Shown piece by piece: positions 45,364 to 54,571 of a DNA stretch of 64,000 bases. The notes under the pieces are model-generated. The model had not been told where the DNA came from and ran no database searches. It saw nothing but the letters and a program-made list of their open reading frames with translations. The stretch lies in NCBI GenBank assembly GCA_021414005.1, contig JAIOPH010000013.1:124001-188000 (forward strand), read 5' to 3'. The position numbers were made by a program, and so were the translations under genes. Each line of letters starts with the position of its first letter. Positions within the stretch are counted from its first letter, which is position 1. The DNA is from Chthoniobacter sp. (GTDB lineage Bacteria > Verrucomicrobiota > Verrucomicrobiia > Chthoniobacterales > Chthoniobacteraceae).

Positions 45364-46405
45364 TGAGCTGTGGCAGGCGCTCGAATCGGGCGCGGGATCG
45401 AAGGCGAAACGCGGTGTGCGCACCGCCGGCGGCTGGCTGCTGCGCCTCGCGCGCCCCGATGCAGGTCATCCGCTTTTCCTCGCCGTCGAGCGATCAACGG
45501 GCCGGCGTGCGCTCCTTCTCCGCGCCACTCGCGCGGCGATCCCGGCACGGCGCGAATGGCCAGCCTGTCGCGGATTAGAAGTCTTTTCTCTGCTCGTAGA
45601 TGACATCGCCCATCTCGGCGTGGTGCTGAAGGAGCCGCGCTACGCAGATGTCTTCACCGCGCTGGCGGAAGACCTCGCCCGCCGCGTGGCAGATGCGGGA
45701 ACGACCACGGAACAAGTGCGCGCCCTGCTCGGTGGACTCGCCCGCTGGCAGAAGTTCCTCGCTGCCGGAGCGGAAGGACTCAACGAAGAAGCGCAACGCG
45801 GCCTGTGGGGCGAACTGCATTTCCTACGCGACGGTCTGCTCCCAGTTTTCGCCGAGGAGATTTCCGTGACGGCGTGGCAGGGTCATCGCGCCGCGCACCA
45901 GGATTTCCTGCTCCCCGCCGGAGCGGTCGAAGTGAAAACGACTTCCGGCAAAGCGCCGCACATCGTGCGGATCACGAGCGAACGCCAGCTCGATGGGCGC
46001 GATCTGCCCGCGCTGTATCTGCGCCACCTCGCCCTCACGGTGCGCGAAGGCGCGGGCGAGACTCTGCCCGCGATGGTGGCCTCACTCCGGGCGCGCTTGT
46101 TCGCAGCACCACAAGCGATCGAGCACTTTGAAGTCGGCCTGCTGGCCGCCGGCTATCGCGATGCGGATGCGTGGCGCTACGAAGCACGCGGCTACTCAGT
46201 CCGCGAGGCGAACGACTTTACAGTTTCCGGCCGCTTCCCACGCCTCACCGAACGCGACCTTCCCGCAGGAATCGGCGATGTCCGCTACGCACTCAGTCTC
46301 GATGCATGCGGCTCTTTCCTGCTCCCGCCCAACGCCCTGCTCGCGGCCCTCGCAGGAACAGACGGGAAACGAAACCGAAGAACCAAAAAGGCGATTGGAT
46401 CATGA
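45353..46405 (+). CDS. PD-(D/E)XK motif protein (DUF4420)
   Basis: 350 aa. The nuclease core is legible: Glu154 in GLWGELHFLRD, Asp184 in AHQDFLLPAG and Glu193-Val-Lys195 in AVEVKTTSGK, the E...D...ExK arrangement. This is the DUF4420 family regularly found next to Z1 and AIPR genes. It is probably the restriction nuclease of the cluster. It overlaps Z1 by 11 nt and the AIPR gene by 4 nt. Confidence 0.87.
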   Translation: MRIDELWQALESGAGSKAKRGVRTAGGWLLRLARPDAGHPLFLAVERSTGRRALLLRATRAAIPARREWPACRGLEVFSLLVDDIAHLGVVLKEPRYADVFTALAEDLARRVADAGTTTEQVRALLGGLARWQKFLAAGAEGLNEEAQRGLWGELHFLRDGLLPVFAEEISVTAWQGHRAAHQDFLLPAGAVEVKTTSGKAPHIVRITSERQLDGRDLPALYLRHLALTVREGAGETLPAMVASLRARLFAAPQAIEHFEVGLLAAGYRDADAWRYEARGYSVREANDFTVSGRFPRLTERDLPAGIGDVRYALSLDACGSFLLPPNALLAALAGTDGKRNRRTKKAIGS

Positions 46406-48453
46406 AGCTCACGGACTTTGCGGAGAACTATCATCAGCAAGTGCTGGCCCGCTGCGCACACGCGGAAGACGGACAGATGCGCGAGGAAGCGTTCACCGAG
46501 GAGGTGCTCGAAGATCTCACGGAAGCGGGCGAAGTGTCCGAAGCCGAAATGTGCTACTTCCGCTCGAAAGGGAAGAAAGGGGTGCCGGCTACCAAGCTGA
46601 ATGCCTGTTGTTTTTCCGGCGATGGCTCGACGCTGGATTTGTTCGTCTCAATCTATCGCGGCTCGGGTGAGGCAGAATCTGTGACTGCATCGGAGGTGGT
46701 CGAACACTTCGATCTCGCGCGAGGATTTCTCCTGCGAGCGCGCAGTGGATTCCACACGCAACTGGAGGAAGCCAGTGAAGTCTTCGACGTTGCGCGACGT
46801 ATTCACGAGCAGTCCGACGCGCTGAGCGTTGTCCGCATTTTCTTGCTGACGGATGGCGTGGCAAAACTCCCGAGCGGCGCAAAGTTTGAGGCGAAGCCGG
46901 TGGACGAACTCGAATTGCGTCCGGTGCTGTGGGACATCGCGAAGCTGCATCAGTTCCACGAGTCGGGCAGGCAGCGCGATGAGATCACGATCGACTTTGC
47001 CGGTGAACAAGGCGGCGCAATTCCGTGTCTCGGCGAAGAGGACGCAACCAAAGAATACTGGACGTTTCTCGCGTTCTTTCCCGGTCCGGTGCTGGCGAGT
47101 ATCTACGGCGAGCATGGCCCGCGGCTGCTCGAGCGGAATGTGCGCTCATTTCTTCAAGTCCGGGGAAACGTGAACAAGGGAATTCAGAAAACGATCGCAG
47201 AAACGCCGCATCGTTTTCTCGCCTACAACAATGGCATCTCTGCGACGGCGAAAGCGGTGGATTTGGAGCAGATTGAGAAGGGACTTTACCGACTGAACTC
47301 AGCGACGGATTTTCAAATCGTGAACGGTGGCCAGACCACGGCGAGCCTGTTCCACGCATGGAAAAAGGAAAAGTGCGACATCTCGCAAGTCGTAGTGCAG
47401 GTGAAGCTGACGCTGGCTCGCGAGAAGGCGCGTCTCGATGATTTCGTGCCGCACATTTCCAAGTATGCGAACAGCCAGAACAAGGTGAACACGGCTGACT
47501 TCTCAGCGAACGGTCCATTTCACCAGCGTCTCGAAGAATTGTCGCGAACCACCGTGGCTCCGGCAGTCGAAGGGCTCGAACGCGGAACACGATGGTACTA
47601 CGAACGGGCGCGTGGCTCCTACCTCGACGAGAAATCGCGCGCGGGAACGCCGGGCCAAATCCGCCAGTGGGAGCGTGAGCACCCCATCGCGCAGAAATTC
47701 ACCAAGACCGATCTCGCGAAGTTTGAAAACACATGGGAAGGCCTGCCTCATCTTGTTAGTCGAGGTGCCGAAAAGAACTTCGGACACTGGACGGCAACCG
47801 GCGACGAAGTCGGGATGCCGATTGCGGATGAGCAGTACTTCAAACGTCTCGCGGCGAAGGCCATTTTGTTCCGCCGCACGGAGCAGATCGTCGCCGCGCA
47901 GGGTTATCCGGGTTATCGCGCAAACATCGTGACTTATTCCCTCGCGTGGCTCGTAAGACGGAGCGGCAGGCGAATCCCGCTCGATGAAATATGGCGTGCC
48001 CAAGCGCTGCCCACGAGAATCTCAACGGCAATCGATGCGGTTGCCCACGCAGCACGGAAGCACATCACTAATCCGCCAGGCGGACGCAACATCACGGAGT
48101 GGTGTAAGAAGGAAGAGTGCTGGACAGCCTTCAGCGCCGGGTCGATCGATCTGCCGCGCGGTTGGGAATCGGAACTGGCGGATGAACCGATGTCGTCCCC
48201 GGTGAGCGAAGGCGATTTGCTGGGCGAGCGCTGGGAACGCGTGCGCCAGACCTACATAGAAGATCCTCGGGAAATCGGGGAACTCGCCGCGCGCGCAAAA
48301 GTGAAGTGGCCTGCACTACGGTGGCAACACGCTGTTTCCGACTACGCAAAGCTCACATGGCCGCAGCTTCAGGCGAAACGCGCGTTTGGGCTGGCGAAGC
48401 AACGAGCGGTTTTGGAGATGCTGGAGGTCGAGTTAGCGCGGAGTGAAAATTGA
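46402..48453 (+). CDS. AIPR family protein
   Basis: 683 aa from the ATG overlapping the DUF4420 stop (ATGA). The AIPR (abortive infection phage resistance) core is seen in RNVRSFLQVRGNVNKGIQKTI, FLAYNNGISATA and IVNGGQTTASLFHA. Then KYANSQNKVNTADF follows. AIPR proteins occur in phage-resistance and restriction operons; biochemical role uncertain. An N-terminal region (~1-130, with Glu/Asp-rich helices and LDLFVSIYRG) may carry a nuclease-like fold. It lies 15 nt before vsr. Confidence 0.88.
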   Translation: MKLTDFAENYHQQVLARCAHAEDGQMREEAFTEEVLEDLTEAGEVSEAEMCYFRSKGKKGVPATKLNACCFSGDGSTLDLFVSIYRGSGEAESVTASEVVEHFDLARGFLLRARSGFHTQLEEASEVFDVARRIHEQSDALSVVRIFLLTDGVAKLPSGAKFEAKPVDELELRPVLWDIAKLHQFHESGRQRDEITIDFAGEQGGAIPCLGEEDATKEYWTFLAFFPGPVLASIYGEHGPRLLERNVRSFLQVRGNVNKGIQKTIAETPHRFLAYNNGISATAKAVDLEQIEKGLYRLNSATDFQIVNGGQTTASLFHAWKKEKCDISQVVVQVKLTLAREKARLDDFVPHISKYANSQNKVNTADFSANGPFHQRLEELSRTTVAPAVEGLERGTRWYYERARGSYLDEKSRAGTPGQIRQWEREHPIAQKFTKTDLAKFENTWEGLPHLVSRGAEKNFGHWTATGDEVGMPIADEQYFKRLAAKAILFRRTEQIVAAQGYPGYRANIVTYSLAWLVRRSGRRIPLDEIWRAQALPTRISTAIDAVAHAARKHITNPPGGRNITEWCKKEECWTAFSAGSIDLPRGWESELADEPMSSPVSEGDLLGERWERVRQTYIEDPREIGELAARAKVKWPALRWQHAVSDYAKLTWPQLQAKRAFGLAKQRAVLEMLEVELARSEN

Positions 48454-48468
48454 TAGGCGGCAAAAGTA

Positions 48469-48876
48469 GTGCCCGACATTTTCACCAAGGCAAAGCGCTC
48501 GGAAGTGATGGCGCGCATCCGCTCGCGCGGGAACCGCGACACCGAGCTGCGCCTCATCGCGCTGATGCGGGAACACGGCATCACCGGCTGGCGGCGCAAC
48601 GCGCGGGTCTTCGGCAAACCGGATTTCGTGTTTCGCGCGGCCAGGCTTGCGGTTTTCGTAGACGGCTGCTTTTGGCACGGCTGCCCGCGTCACGCGACGA
48701 AGCCGGCGACTCGCGCCGAGTGGTGGGCGGCGAAGCTCGCGCGCAACGCCCAGCGCGACCGCGACGTGACGCGCACTTTGCGCAAAGCGGGCTGGCGGGT
48801 GCTGCGTATCTGGGAATGTGCGCTCACACGCACGCGCCGAGCGCGGACAGCGGCGCGCATCGCCCGCGCGCTCTGA
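48469..48876 (+). CDS. vsr: Very short patch repair-type endonuclease (Vsr)
   Basis: 135 aa with a GTG start. Vsr signatures: MARIRSRGNRDTELRL, FGKPDFVF (catalytic Asp) and VFVDGCFWHGCPRH, then the helical tail ending in RIWEC. Vsr nicks next to T:G mismatches made by deamination of 5-methylcytosine, so it is a logical partner of the Dcm enzyme at the other end of the cluster. In these clusters it may instead act as a restriction nuclease. Last gene of the operon. Confidence 0.92.
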   Translation: MPDIFTKAKRSEVMARIRSRGNRDTELRLIALMREHGITGWRRNARVFGKPDFVFRAARLAVFVDGCFWHGCPRHATKPATRAEWWAAKLARNAQRDRDVTRTLRKAGWRVLRIWECALTRTRRARTAARIARAL

Positions 48877-49042
48877 TGAGTGGGCCGGCCCCGTTTTCGC
48901 GGAGGCTCGCCCGGTTCTGCGAACCAGGCCGCTCGGGCCGCTTCACGCGGGGCGGTAGTGAGCCGCACCGAACTGCGGCCGACGCCGGAGTTTGGCGGAA
49001 TTGTTTTCCGTGGCGGTGCGGCGCTGCGGTAGATGGAGGCAA

Positions 49043-50215
49043 ATGAATCGCAAACGCATCGTCGTCATGGGCTTCATGGCGAGCATCCCGATCGCGGGCG
49101 TCGTCTGGCAGCACCTCCACTACATCGTCGGACTCCTGCGGCTCGGCCACGAAGTCTGGTATGTCGAGGACTCCGCGCGCCTGCCCTACGACCCCACCAC
49201 TTACGAGGTGAACAACGACTACTCCTACGCGCTCGCCACGCTCGCCCGGCTCGCCGCCGAGTTTGGCTTTGTGGACCGCTGGGCCTTTTGCGCGCGCTAC
49301 CTGCCGGGCGATCCCTGCCACGGGCTCTCCCGCGAAAAACTGCGCGAACTCTACCGCACCGCCGACGCCATCCTGAACATCTGCGGCACGCAGGAAATCA
49401 ACGACGACGTCCGCCAGTGCCCGCGCATCCTTTACCTCGAAAGCGATCCCGCCCTCGAACAGATCCGCGTGGACACCGGCGACCCGGTGCCGCTCGGCTA
49501 CCTCCCCCACCACCACACGCTTTTCACCTTTGGCGAAAACATCGGCACCGCCGCGTGCCCCCTGCCCACCCACCAGTTCCGCTGGCTGCCCACGCGCCAG
49601 CCCGTGGTCACCGACTTGTGGAAAACCGACGCGCCTCCGCCGGGCGGGGCCGTCTTCACCTCCGTGGCCAACTGGAACACCGGCGGTCTCAAGGACATCG
49701 AGTGGCGCGGCGAAAAGTATCTTTGGAGCAAGTCGCTCGAGTTTCTGAAATTCATCGAGGCACCCGCGCGCGCCGGCGAGACCTTCGAGCTGGCCACCGA
49801 CATCAAGGACGCCGCCACCCGTGAACGGTTTCTGGCGCAAGGCTGGCGCTTCACCAGCCCGGATCAGATGAGCATTCATCACGACCTGTACCGTCGCTAT
49901 CTTCAGGACTCGAAAGGCGAATTCACCGTCGCCAAGGATCAATACGTGCGCCTGCACACCGGCTGGTTCAGCGACCGCAGCGCCTGCTACCTCGCCGCCG
50001 GCCGGCCGGTCATCACGCAGGAGACCGGCTTTACCCGGCACTACGGCGAAAACCGCGGACTCTTCGCCTTCCGCACGCTCGACGAAATTCCCGAAGCGGT
50101 CCGCGCCATCAATGCCGACTACCCCGCCCACTGCCGCGCCGCCTACGAAATCGCCGCCGAGTATTTCGAAGCCACCAAAGTCCTAGCGTCCCTCCTCGAC
50201 CGCGCGGGCCTTTAG
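49043..50215 (+). CDS. Glycosyltransferase-like protein (GT-B type)
   Basis: 390 aa, ATG at 49043 with a strong GGAGG 5 nt upstream. The N-terminus (RIVVMGFMASIPIAGVVWQHLHYIVGLLRLGHEVWYVED) has the GT-B pattern, with a Gly-rich loop after the first strand and a long helix ending in GHEV. A C-terminal Rossmann half contains LHTGWFSDRSACYLAAGRPVITQETGF, resembling the donor-sugar site of GT4/GT1 family members. No DxD motif is needed in this fold. The sugar and acceptor are unknown. It overlaps the convergent vapD by 4 nt. Confidence 0.78.
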   Translation: MNRKRIVVMGFMASIPIAGVVWQHLHYIVGLLRLGHEVWYVEDSARLPYDPTTYEVNNDYSYALATLARLAAEFGFVDRWAFCARYLPGDPCHGLSREKLRELYRTADAILNICGTQEINDDVRQCPRILYLESDPALEQIRVDTGDPVPLGYLPHHHTLFTFGENIGTAACPLPTHQFRWLPTRQPVVTDLWKTDAPPPGGAVFTSVANWNTGGLKDIEWRGEKYLWSKSLEFLKFIEAPARAGETFELATDIKDAATRERFLAQGWRFTSPDQMSIHHDLYRRYLQDSKGEFTVAKDQYVRLHTGWFSDRSACYLAAGRPVITQETGFTRHYGENRGLFAFRTLDEIPEAVRAINADYPAHCRAAYEIAAEYFEATKVLASLLDRAGL

Positions 50216-50505
50216 TGGGCGCGCTTAGCGCCTTTGATGATCGGCGTGAAGTCACTCCAGTTTTCGATCCTAAAGCCACGGATATCCCTGACTGTTGGCG
50301 GGAACCAAGGCAACGCCTTGAGGGCAAGAAGGGCTGCAAAAAGATTGGCCATATCGTCCAGTTTCGTCACATAGACGCTGCCTTGGATACGCTCGAAGCC
50401 GAATGGCTTCAGCGTGCTGGCAATGTCCGCGTAAGCAGCTGAAACCCCACGAGGGTGATGCTCCTCAGCATCGGCCACAACCAGATCAAAGGTAATGGCA
50501 AACAT
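50212..50505 (-). CDS. vapD: VapD-family endoribonuclease
   Basis: 97 aa. It begins MFAITFDLVV and carries FGFERIQGSVYVTK and PWFPPTVRDIRGFRIENWSDFT, closely matching VapD of Helicobacter and Haemophilus as I remember it. VapD has a Cas2-like ferredoxin fold and cuts RNA. It follows its presumed antitoxin by 3 nt, giving a second toxin-antitoxin-type pair in this window. Confidence 0.9.
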   Translation of the reverse strand: MFAITFDLVVADAEEHHPRGVSAAYADIASTLKPFGFERIQGSVYVTKLDDMANLFAALLALKALPWFPPTVRDIRGFRIENWSDFTPIIKGAKRAH

Positions 50506-50508
50506 GCC

Positions 50509-50694
50509 TCATTCCACCTCGGGATCATGGAGTGCTCTCGTCACCAAATAATCCAACTCCTCGCCCGACTCGATGACGACGATGTGAACCTTCGTCTCTC
50601 CGGCTTTAGCCACAACACGATAAACCGGCCCTGCGGCCCCAAACGTCCGATATGAGCCGATTAAATCGTCTGCGGTGCGCGAGAGCGTTTTCAT
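50509..50694 (-). CDS. DUF5397-like antitoxin partner of VapD
   Basis: 61 aa: LIGSYRTFGAAGPVYRVV followed by VHIVVIESGEELDYLV and a terminal DPEVE. This matches the small DUF5397/VapX-type proteins encoded upstream of vapD. It is the first gene of the pair, and the toxin start is 3 nt after its stop. Confidence 0.8.
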   Translation of the reverse strand: MKTLSRTADDLIGSYRTFGAAGPVYRVVAKAGETKVHIVVIESGEELDYLVTRALHDPEVE

Positions 50695-50766
50695 GGGCTG
50701 ATCCTAATGGCTGCGATGCCGCTCCGTCAAGAAGGGTGGCCGGGCGAGATGCGTGCAAATGAATGT

Positions 50767-51612
50767 TCACCGGCCAAGGACACCCACTGTCTCGCACCCA
50801 CACACCCACAAATTTTCCCCAAACTCCTGCGTGACACGCTGGCGGAGGGCAGGTGCCGTGTCCTTCGCGCGCAGCACAACGAAGACGGTCGCCCCGCTGC
50901 CGCTCATCAGCGCGCCCGCGACTTCGGGTTGCGCGAGAAGCCACGTTTTGAGGTCGGCGAGAAAGATGAACTTTTCGAAAACCGGACGCTCCAGATCGTT
51001 GACCAGCTCGCCCCACGGGAAGCGCTGCGCGGCATAAGGCACGTCGGGGATTTCGCGCGAGGCGGCCCAGCGGGAGTAGGCCCAGGGCGTCGGGACGCCG
51101 AAGGGCGGCTTGATGAGGAGCAGCGGCAGCGCGTGGGGAAATGCGACCGGCTCCACGCGCTCGCCGCGGCCGCGGATCATCGCCGCGCTTTGGTAGATGA
51201 AAAAGGGCACGTCCGAACCGAGTTGTGCGGCCAGCGTCACCAGCGCTTCGCGCGAAAGCCGCGTGGCAAAAAGCTGGTCGAGCGCGAGCAGGGTGGTCGC
51301 CGCGTCGCTGCTCCCACCGCCGAGGCCCGCACCGTGCGGGATGCGTTTCGTGAGCGCGATGCGCACATGCGGCTCGATCCCGCTGGCCTCGCCGAAGAGC
51401 CGCGCGGCCCGCACCACGAGATTATCCCCTCCGGTCGGCAGCGTGGCATCGTCGCAGGTGAACTCGATCCCGCCGCACTCGCGCCGTGTGATTTCCAGCG
51501 TGTCAGCGATCGACACCGGGACCATGAGCGATTCGAGCTCGTGGAAGCCGTCGGCGCGCCGGCCGAGCACGCGGAGGGAAAGGTTGATCTTCGCCGGCGC
51601 GAGGAACTCCAT
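50767..51612 (-). CDS. ispE: 4-diphosphocytidyl-2-C-methyl-D-erythritol kinase
   Basis: 281 aa. GHMP kinase of the MEP isoprenoid pathway. Motifs: AKINLSLRVLGRRADGFHEL at the N-terminus, the ATP loop PHGAGLGGGSSDAATTL and the C-terminal GALMSGSGATVF. All are intact. It would feed isopentenyl diphosphate to prenyl products such as those of the HpnD-like synthase at 16 kb. It follows a small secreted-protein gene by 21 nt and may be co-transcribed with fba. Confidence 0.97.
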   Translation of the reverse strand: MEFLAPAKINLSLRVLGRRADGFHELESLMVPVSIADTLEITRRECGGIEFTCDDATLPTGGDNLVVRAARLFGEASGIEPHVRIALTKRIPHGAGLGGGSSDAATTLLALDQLFATRLSREALVTLAAQLGSDVPFFIYQSAAMIRGRGERVEPVAFPHALPLLLIKPPFGVPTPWAYSRWAASREIPDVPYAAQRFPWGELVNDLERPVFEKFIFLADLKTWLLAQPEVAGALMSGSGATVFVVLRAKDTAPALRQRVTQEFGENLWVCGCETVGVLGR

Positions 51613-51633
51613 GACGCGAAGGCGGCCGCCGCG

Positions 51634-51954
51634 TCAGTGGCCGTTCAGCGCGCCGCGTCCCACGACCCGCGTGAGCGTGCCATCCATGCTGATCTCCAGG
51701 CCGATCTCCGGCTTGCCGTCGCGCTGGACCGGCGCGGACCACTTCGCATACCAGCGCACTTCGCCGCCGAGCAGCGCGGACCTTTCCAGCGACAGCGCCA
51801 CGATCGCCGGCTTCGCGTTGTTCCGTTTCAGATAGTCCTGCGCGAGCTGCAGCGCCTTTTCGATGGGAAGCGCGGGCGCTTTTTCCGCGGCACCGGCGGT
51901 GAAAGTGACGGCGCAGAGCGCGAGGATTGCGGCGAAGAGGTGGAGTGTTTTCAT
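51634..51954 (-). CDS. Small secreted protein of unknown function
   Basis: 106 aa from the ATG at 51954, which overlaps the fba stop (ATGA). Signal peptide MKTLHLFAAILALCAVTFTAGA. The mature part has a helix (IEKALQLAQDYLKRN) and beta strands with VRWYAKWSAP and GLEISMDGTLTRVVG, a PepSY-like or cystatin-like arrangement. The function is not known. An exported protein translationally coupled to a cytoplasmic aldolase is unusual and may only reflect genome compaction. Confidence 0.72.
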   Translation of the reverse strand: MKTLHLFAAILALCAVTFTAGAAEKAPALPIEKALQLAQDYLKRNNAKPAIVALSLERSALLGGEVRWYAKWSAPVQRDGKPEIGLEISMDGTLTRVVGRGALNGH

Positions 51955-53027
51955 GCGTTGCGGTTGACGCAGTTCAGATCCTCGAAGGAAACGAGCAGCC
52001 GCTTCGTCGCCGCATCCTCCGCCGCGCCGAGCCACACGCGCGGATCGTAGTATTTCTTGTTCGGTGCGTCGGGGCCTTTCGGGTTGCCGATCTGGCCTTG
52101 GAGAAAGTCGCGGTTCTTCGCCTCGTAGCCGCGCACGCCGTCCCAAAACGCCCACTGCAAATCGGTGTCGAGGTTCATCTTGATCGCCCCGTAGCTGATG
52201 GCCTCGCGAATTTCCTCGCGCGATGATCCCGAGCCGCCGTGGAAGACAAAGTTCACCGGCTTCGGTCCGGTGCCGAGCGTGCGTTCTATGTAGTCCTGCG
52301 AGTCGCGCAGGATCGTCGGCTTGAGTTTCACGTTCCCCGGTTTGTAAACACCATGCACGTTTCCAAAAGCCGCCGCGATGGTGAAGTTCGGGCTGATCTT
52401 CGAGAGCACCGAGTAGGCTTGCGCGACTTCCTCGGGCTTCGTGTAGAGGCTGGATTCCTCGACGCCGGAATTATCCACGCCGTCCTCTTCGCCGCCGGTC
52501 ACGCCGAGTTCGATCTCCAGCGTCATACCCATCTTCGCCATGCGCTCGAGATAGCGCGCGCAGATTTCCAGATTCTCGTGCAGCGGCTCCTCGGAAAGAT
52601 CAAGCATGTGCGAGCTGTAGAGCGGGCGACCGGTCTGCGCGAACTGCGCCTCGCCCGCCGTCAGCATGCCGTCCACCCAGGGCAGCAGTTTCTTCGCACA
52701 GTGGTCCGAGTTCAGCACCACCGGCACGCCATACGCCTTGGCCGCCGCGTCCACATAATGCGCGCCCGCGATGCCGCCGAGCACCGGTCCGAGCTGGTTG
52801 TCGCCCTTTACGCCCTTGCCGATGAAAAACTGCGCGCCGCCATTCGAGAACTGGATCATCGTCGGCGAATTCAGCTCGCGCGCCGCGGCGAGCGTGGCGT
52901 TCACGGAGCTGGTGCCGATGCAGTTGATCGCCGGCAGAGCGAAGTGGCTGGCCTTGGCGTAATCGAGCAGTTCCTTGACTTCGTCGCCAAATAGAACGCC
53001 CGCCCGGAATCGTTTGGTGGCAGACAT
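51951..53027 (-). CDS. fbaA: Class II fructose-bisphosphate aldolase
   Basis: 358 aa, typical of the longer class II-A enzymes. Zinc and catalytic residues are in LNSDHCAKK, ELGVTGGEEDGVDN, FGNVHGVYKPGNVKL and FHGGSGSS. It reversibly splits fructose 1,6-bisphosphate in glycolysis and gluconeogenesis in the cytoplasm. The start is clear: MSATKRFRAGVLFGDEV. It is the first gene of a likely fba-secreted protein-ispE transcript. Confidence 0.97.
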   Translation of the reverse strand: MSATKRFRAGVLFGDEVKELLDYAKASHFALPAINCIGTSSVNATLAAARELNSPTMIQFSNGGAQFFIGKGVKGDNQLGPVLGGIAGAHYVDAAAKAYGVPVVLNSDHCAKKLLPWVDGMLTAGEAQFAQTGRPLYSSHMLDLSEEPLHENLEICARYLERMAKMGMTLEIELGVTGGEEDGVDNSGVEESSLYTKPEEVAQAYSVLSKISPNFTIAAAFGNVHGVYKPGNVKLKPTILRDSQDYIERTLGTGPKPVNFVFHGGSGSSREEIREAISYGAIKMNLDTDLQWAFWDGVRGYEAKNRDFLQGQIGNPKGPDAPNKKYYDPRVWLGAAEDAATKRLLVSFEDLNCVNRNA

Positions 53028-53123
53028 GCGGAGAATCTAGCAGACCGCCGCGCCCGGCGGACAATCTTTTTGCATCGTCGGCCTAAGATTCCGGGGCATC
53101 ATTCCGTCTCACCCCATACATCT

Positions 53124-54554
53124 ATGAAAAAACTTGCCCTGCTCCTCACCCTCACCGCTCCGGTGGCCTTTGCCGCCGAGCCTGCGCTCACCATCTACAA
53201 CCAAGGCTTCGCCGTCGTCCGCGACACCCTGCCCATTGATTTGAAAGCCGGCCTGAACAATGTCAGCTTTGGCGGCGCGACCGCGAAGCTCGAAGCCGAC
53301 TCCGTGATCCTGCGCGATGTGGCAGGCAAGGCCGCGCTGCAAATCCTCGAACAGGCCTATCGCAACGACCCGGTCTCGGAGCCGATGCTGCTTTCGTTCT
53401 TTGAAGGTAAGTCGCTCGATTTCATCCGCCGCGAAACAAACAAGCCCGACCAGACGATCACGGGCAAAGTCATCCGCAGCGGCTACGTCCCCGGCGGCGC
53501 ACCGGTGCAGCCGATCATCGAGGTGGACGGCAAGCTGCAATTCTCGCTGCCCGGCCAGCCCATCTTCCCCTCACTCGGCGACGACAACATCCTCAAGCCC
53601 ACACTTTCCTGGAAACTCAACGCCGCCGCCGCCGCGAAAATCACCGCCGAAGTCGCGTACGTCACGCAGGGTTTCTCGTGGCAGGCCAGCTACAATCTCG
53701 TCGCGCCGGAGAAGGGTGAACTCGTCGATTTTGTCGGGTGGATCACGATGAACAACGACAGCGGCACCGGCTTCAAAGACGCCAAGATCAAGCTCATGGC
53801 CGGCGACGTGAACAAGGTGCAGCCGCAGCAGCCCCGGCCGATGGCGATGGCCAGGGGCGCGATGATGGCGGACGCGATGGCCGCCCCGGTCGTCACCGAA
53901 AAAGCCTTCGACGAATTCCACCTCTACACCCTCGCGAACCCCGCCACGCTGCGCGACAAGGAGACCAAGCAGGTCGAGTTCGTCCGCGCCACCGGGGTGA
54001 AAGCCGAGCGCATTTATGTCTATGACGGCGCGGCCATCGGCGGCTGGCGCGTGGGCATGAATATCGGCGGCAACGCCAACTACGGCGTCGAGTCCAACAA
54101 GAAGGTCAACGTCTATCGCGAATTCAAAAACACCGAGGCCAACAAGCTCGGCATCCCGCTGCCGAAAGGGCGCGTGCGCTTTTACTCGCAGGACGAGGAT
54201 CGGCAGCTCGAATTCGTCGGCGAAAACAACATCGACCACACGCCGAAGAACGAACTCGTGCGGCTCTTCATCGGCGACAGCTTCGACCTCGTGGGCGAGC
54301 GCAAGCGCACCGACTTCAAATCCAACGAAGGCAACCATGTCTTCGACGAGACCTACGAGATCAAGGTCCGCAACCGCAAGAAAGAGGCCGTCGAAATCCG
54401 CGTCGTCGAGCACCTCTTCCGCTGGACGAACTGGACGATCACCGAGAAGACCCAGGACTTTGAAAAGACCAACGCGCAGACCATCGAGTTCCGCGTCCCG
54501 CTCAAGCCGGATGAGGAGAAGGTGGTGACCTACAAGGTGCATTACACTTGGTAG
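53124..54554 (+). CDS. Secreted DUF4139-domain protein, copy 1
   Basis: 476 aa. Signal peptide MKKLALLLTLTAPVAFA. The mature protein is beta-rich: LTIYNQGFAVVRDTLPIDLKAG, KVIRSGYVPGG, a SWQASYNLVAPEKG strand and a C-terminal RFYSQDEDRQLEFVGENNIDHTP...VGERKR region ending VVTYKVHYTW. This is the layout of DUF4139 proteins. A Met/Ala/Pro-rich insert (~230-250) separates the two halves. The role is unknown, probably cell-envelope. It is paralogous along its whole length to the protein at 55247-56695. Confidence 0.85.
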   Translation: MKKLALLLTLTAPVAFAAEPALTIYNQGFAVVRDTLPIDLKAGLNNVSFGGATAKLEADSVILRDVAGKAALQILEQAYRNDPVSEPMLLSFFEGKSLDFIRRETNKPDQTITGKVIRSGYVPGGAPVQPIIEVDGKLQFSLPGQPIFPSLGDDNILKPTLSWKLNAAAAAKITAEVAYVTQGFSWQASYNLVAPEKGELVDFVGWITMNNDSGTGFKDAKIKLMAGDVNKVQPQQPRPMAMARGAMMADAMAAPVVTEKAFDEFHLYTLANPATLRDKETKQVEFVRATGVKAERIYVYDGAAIGGWRVGMNIGGNANYGVESNKKVNVYREFKNTEANKLGIPLPKGRVRFYSQDEDRQLEFVGENNIDHTPKNELVRLFIGDSFDLVGERKRTDFKSNEGNHVFDETYEIKVRNRKKEAVEIRVVEHLFRWTNWTITEKTQDFEKTNAQTIEFRVPLKPDEEKVVTYKVHYTW

Positions 54555-54571
54555 CTGCTAACCTGTCTCCC

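Noticed and set aside
48877..49042. Gap after vsr examined for a right boundary repeat of the restriction cluster
   Set aside because: No direct or inverted repeat matching the left side (38.86-38.95 kb) was found, and no tRNA is near.
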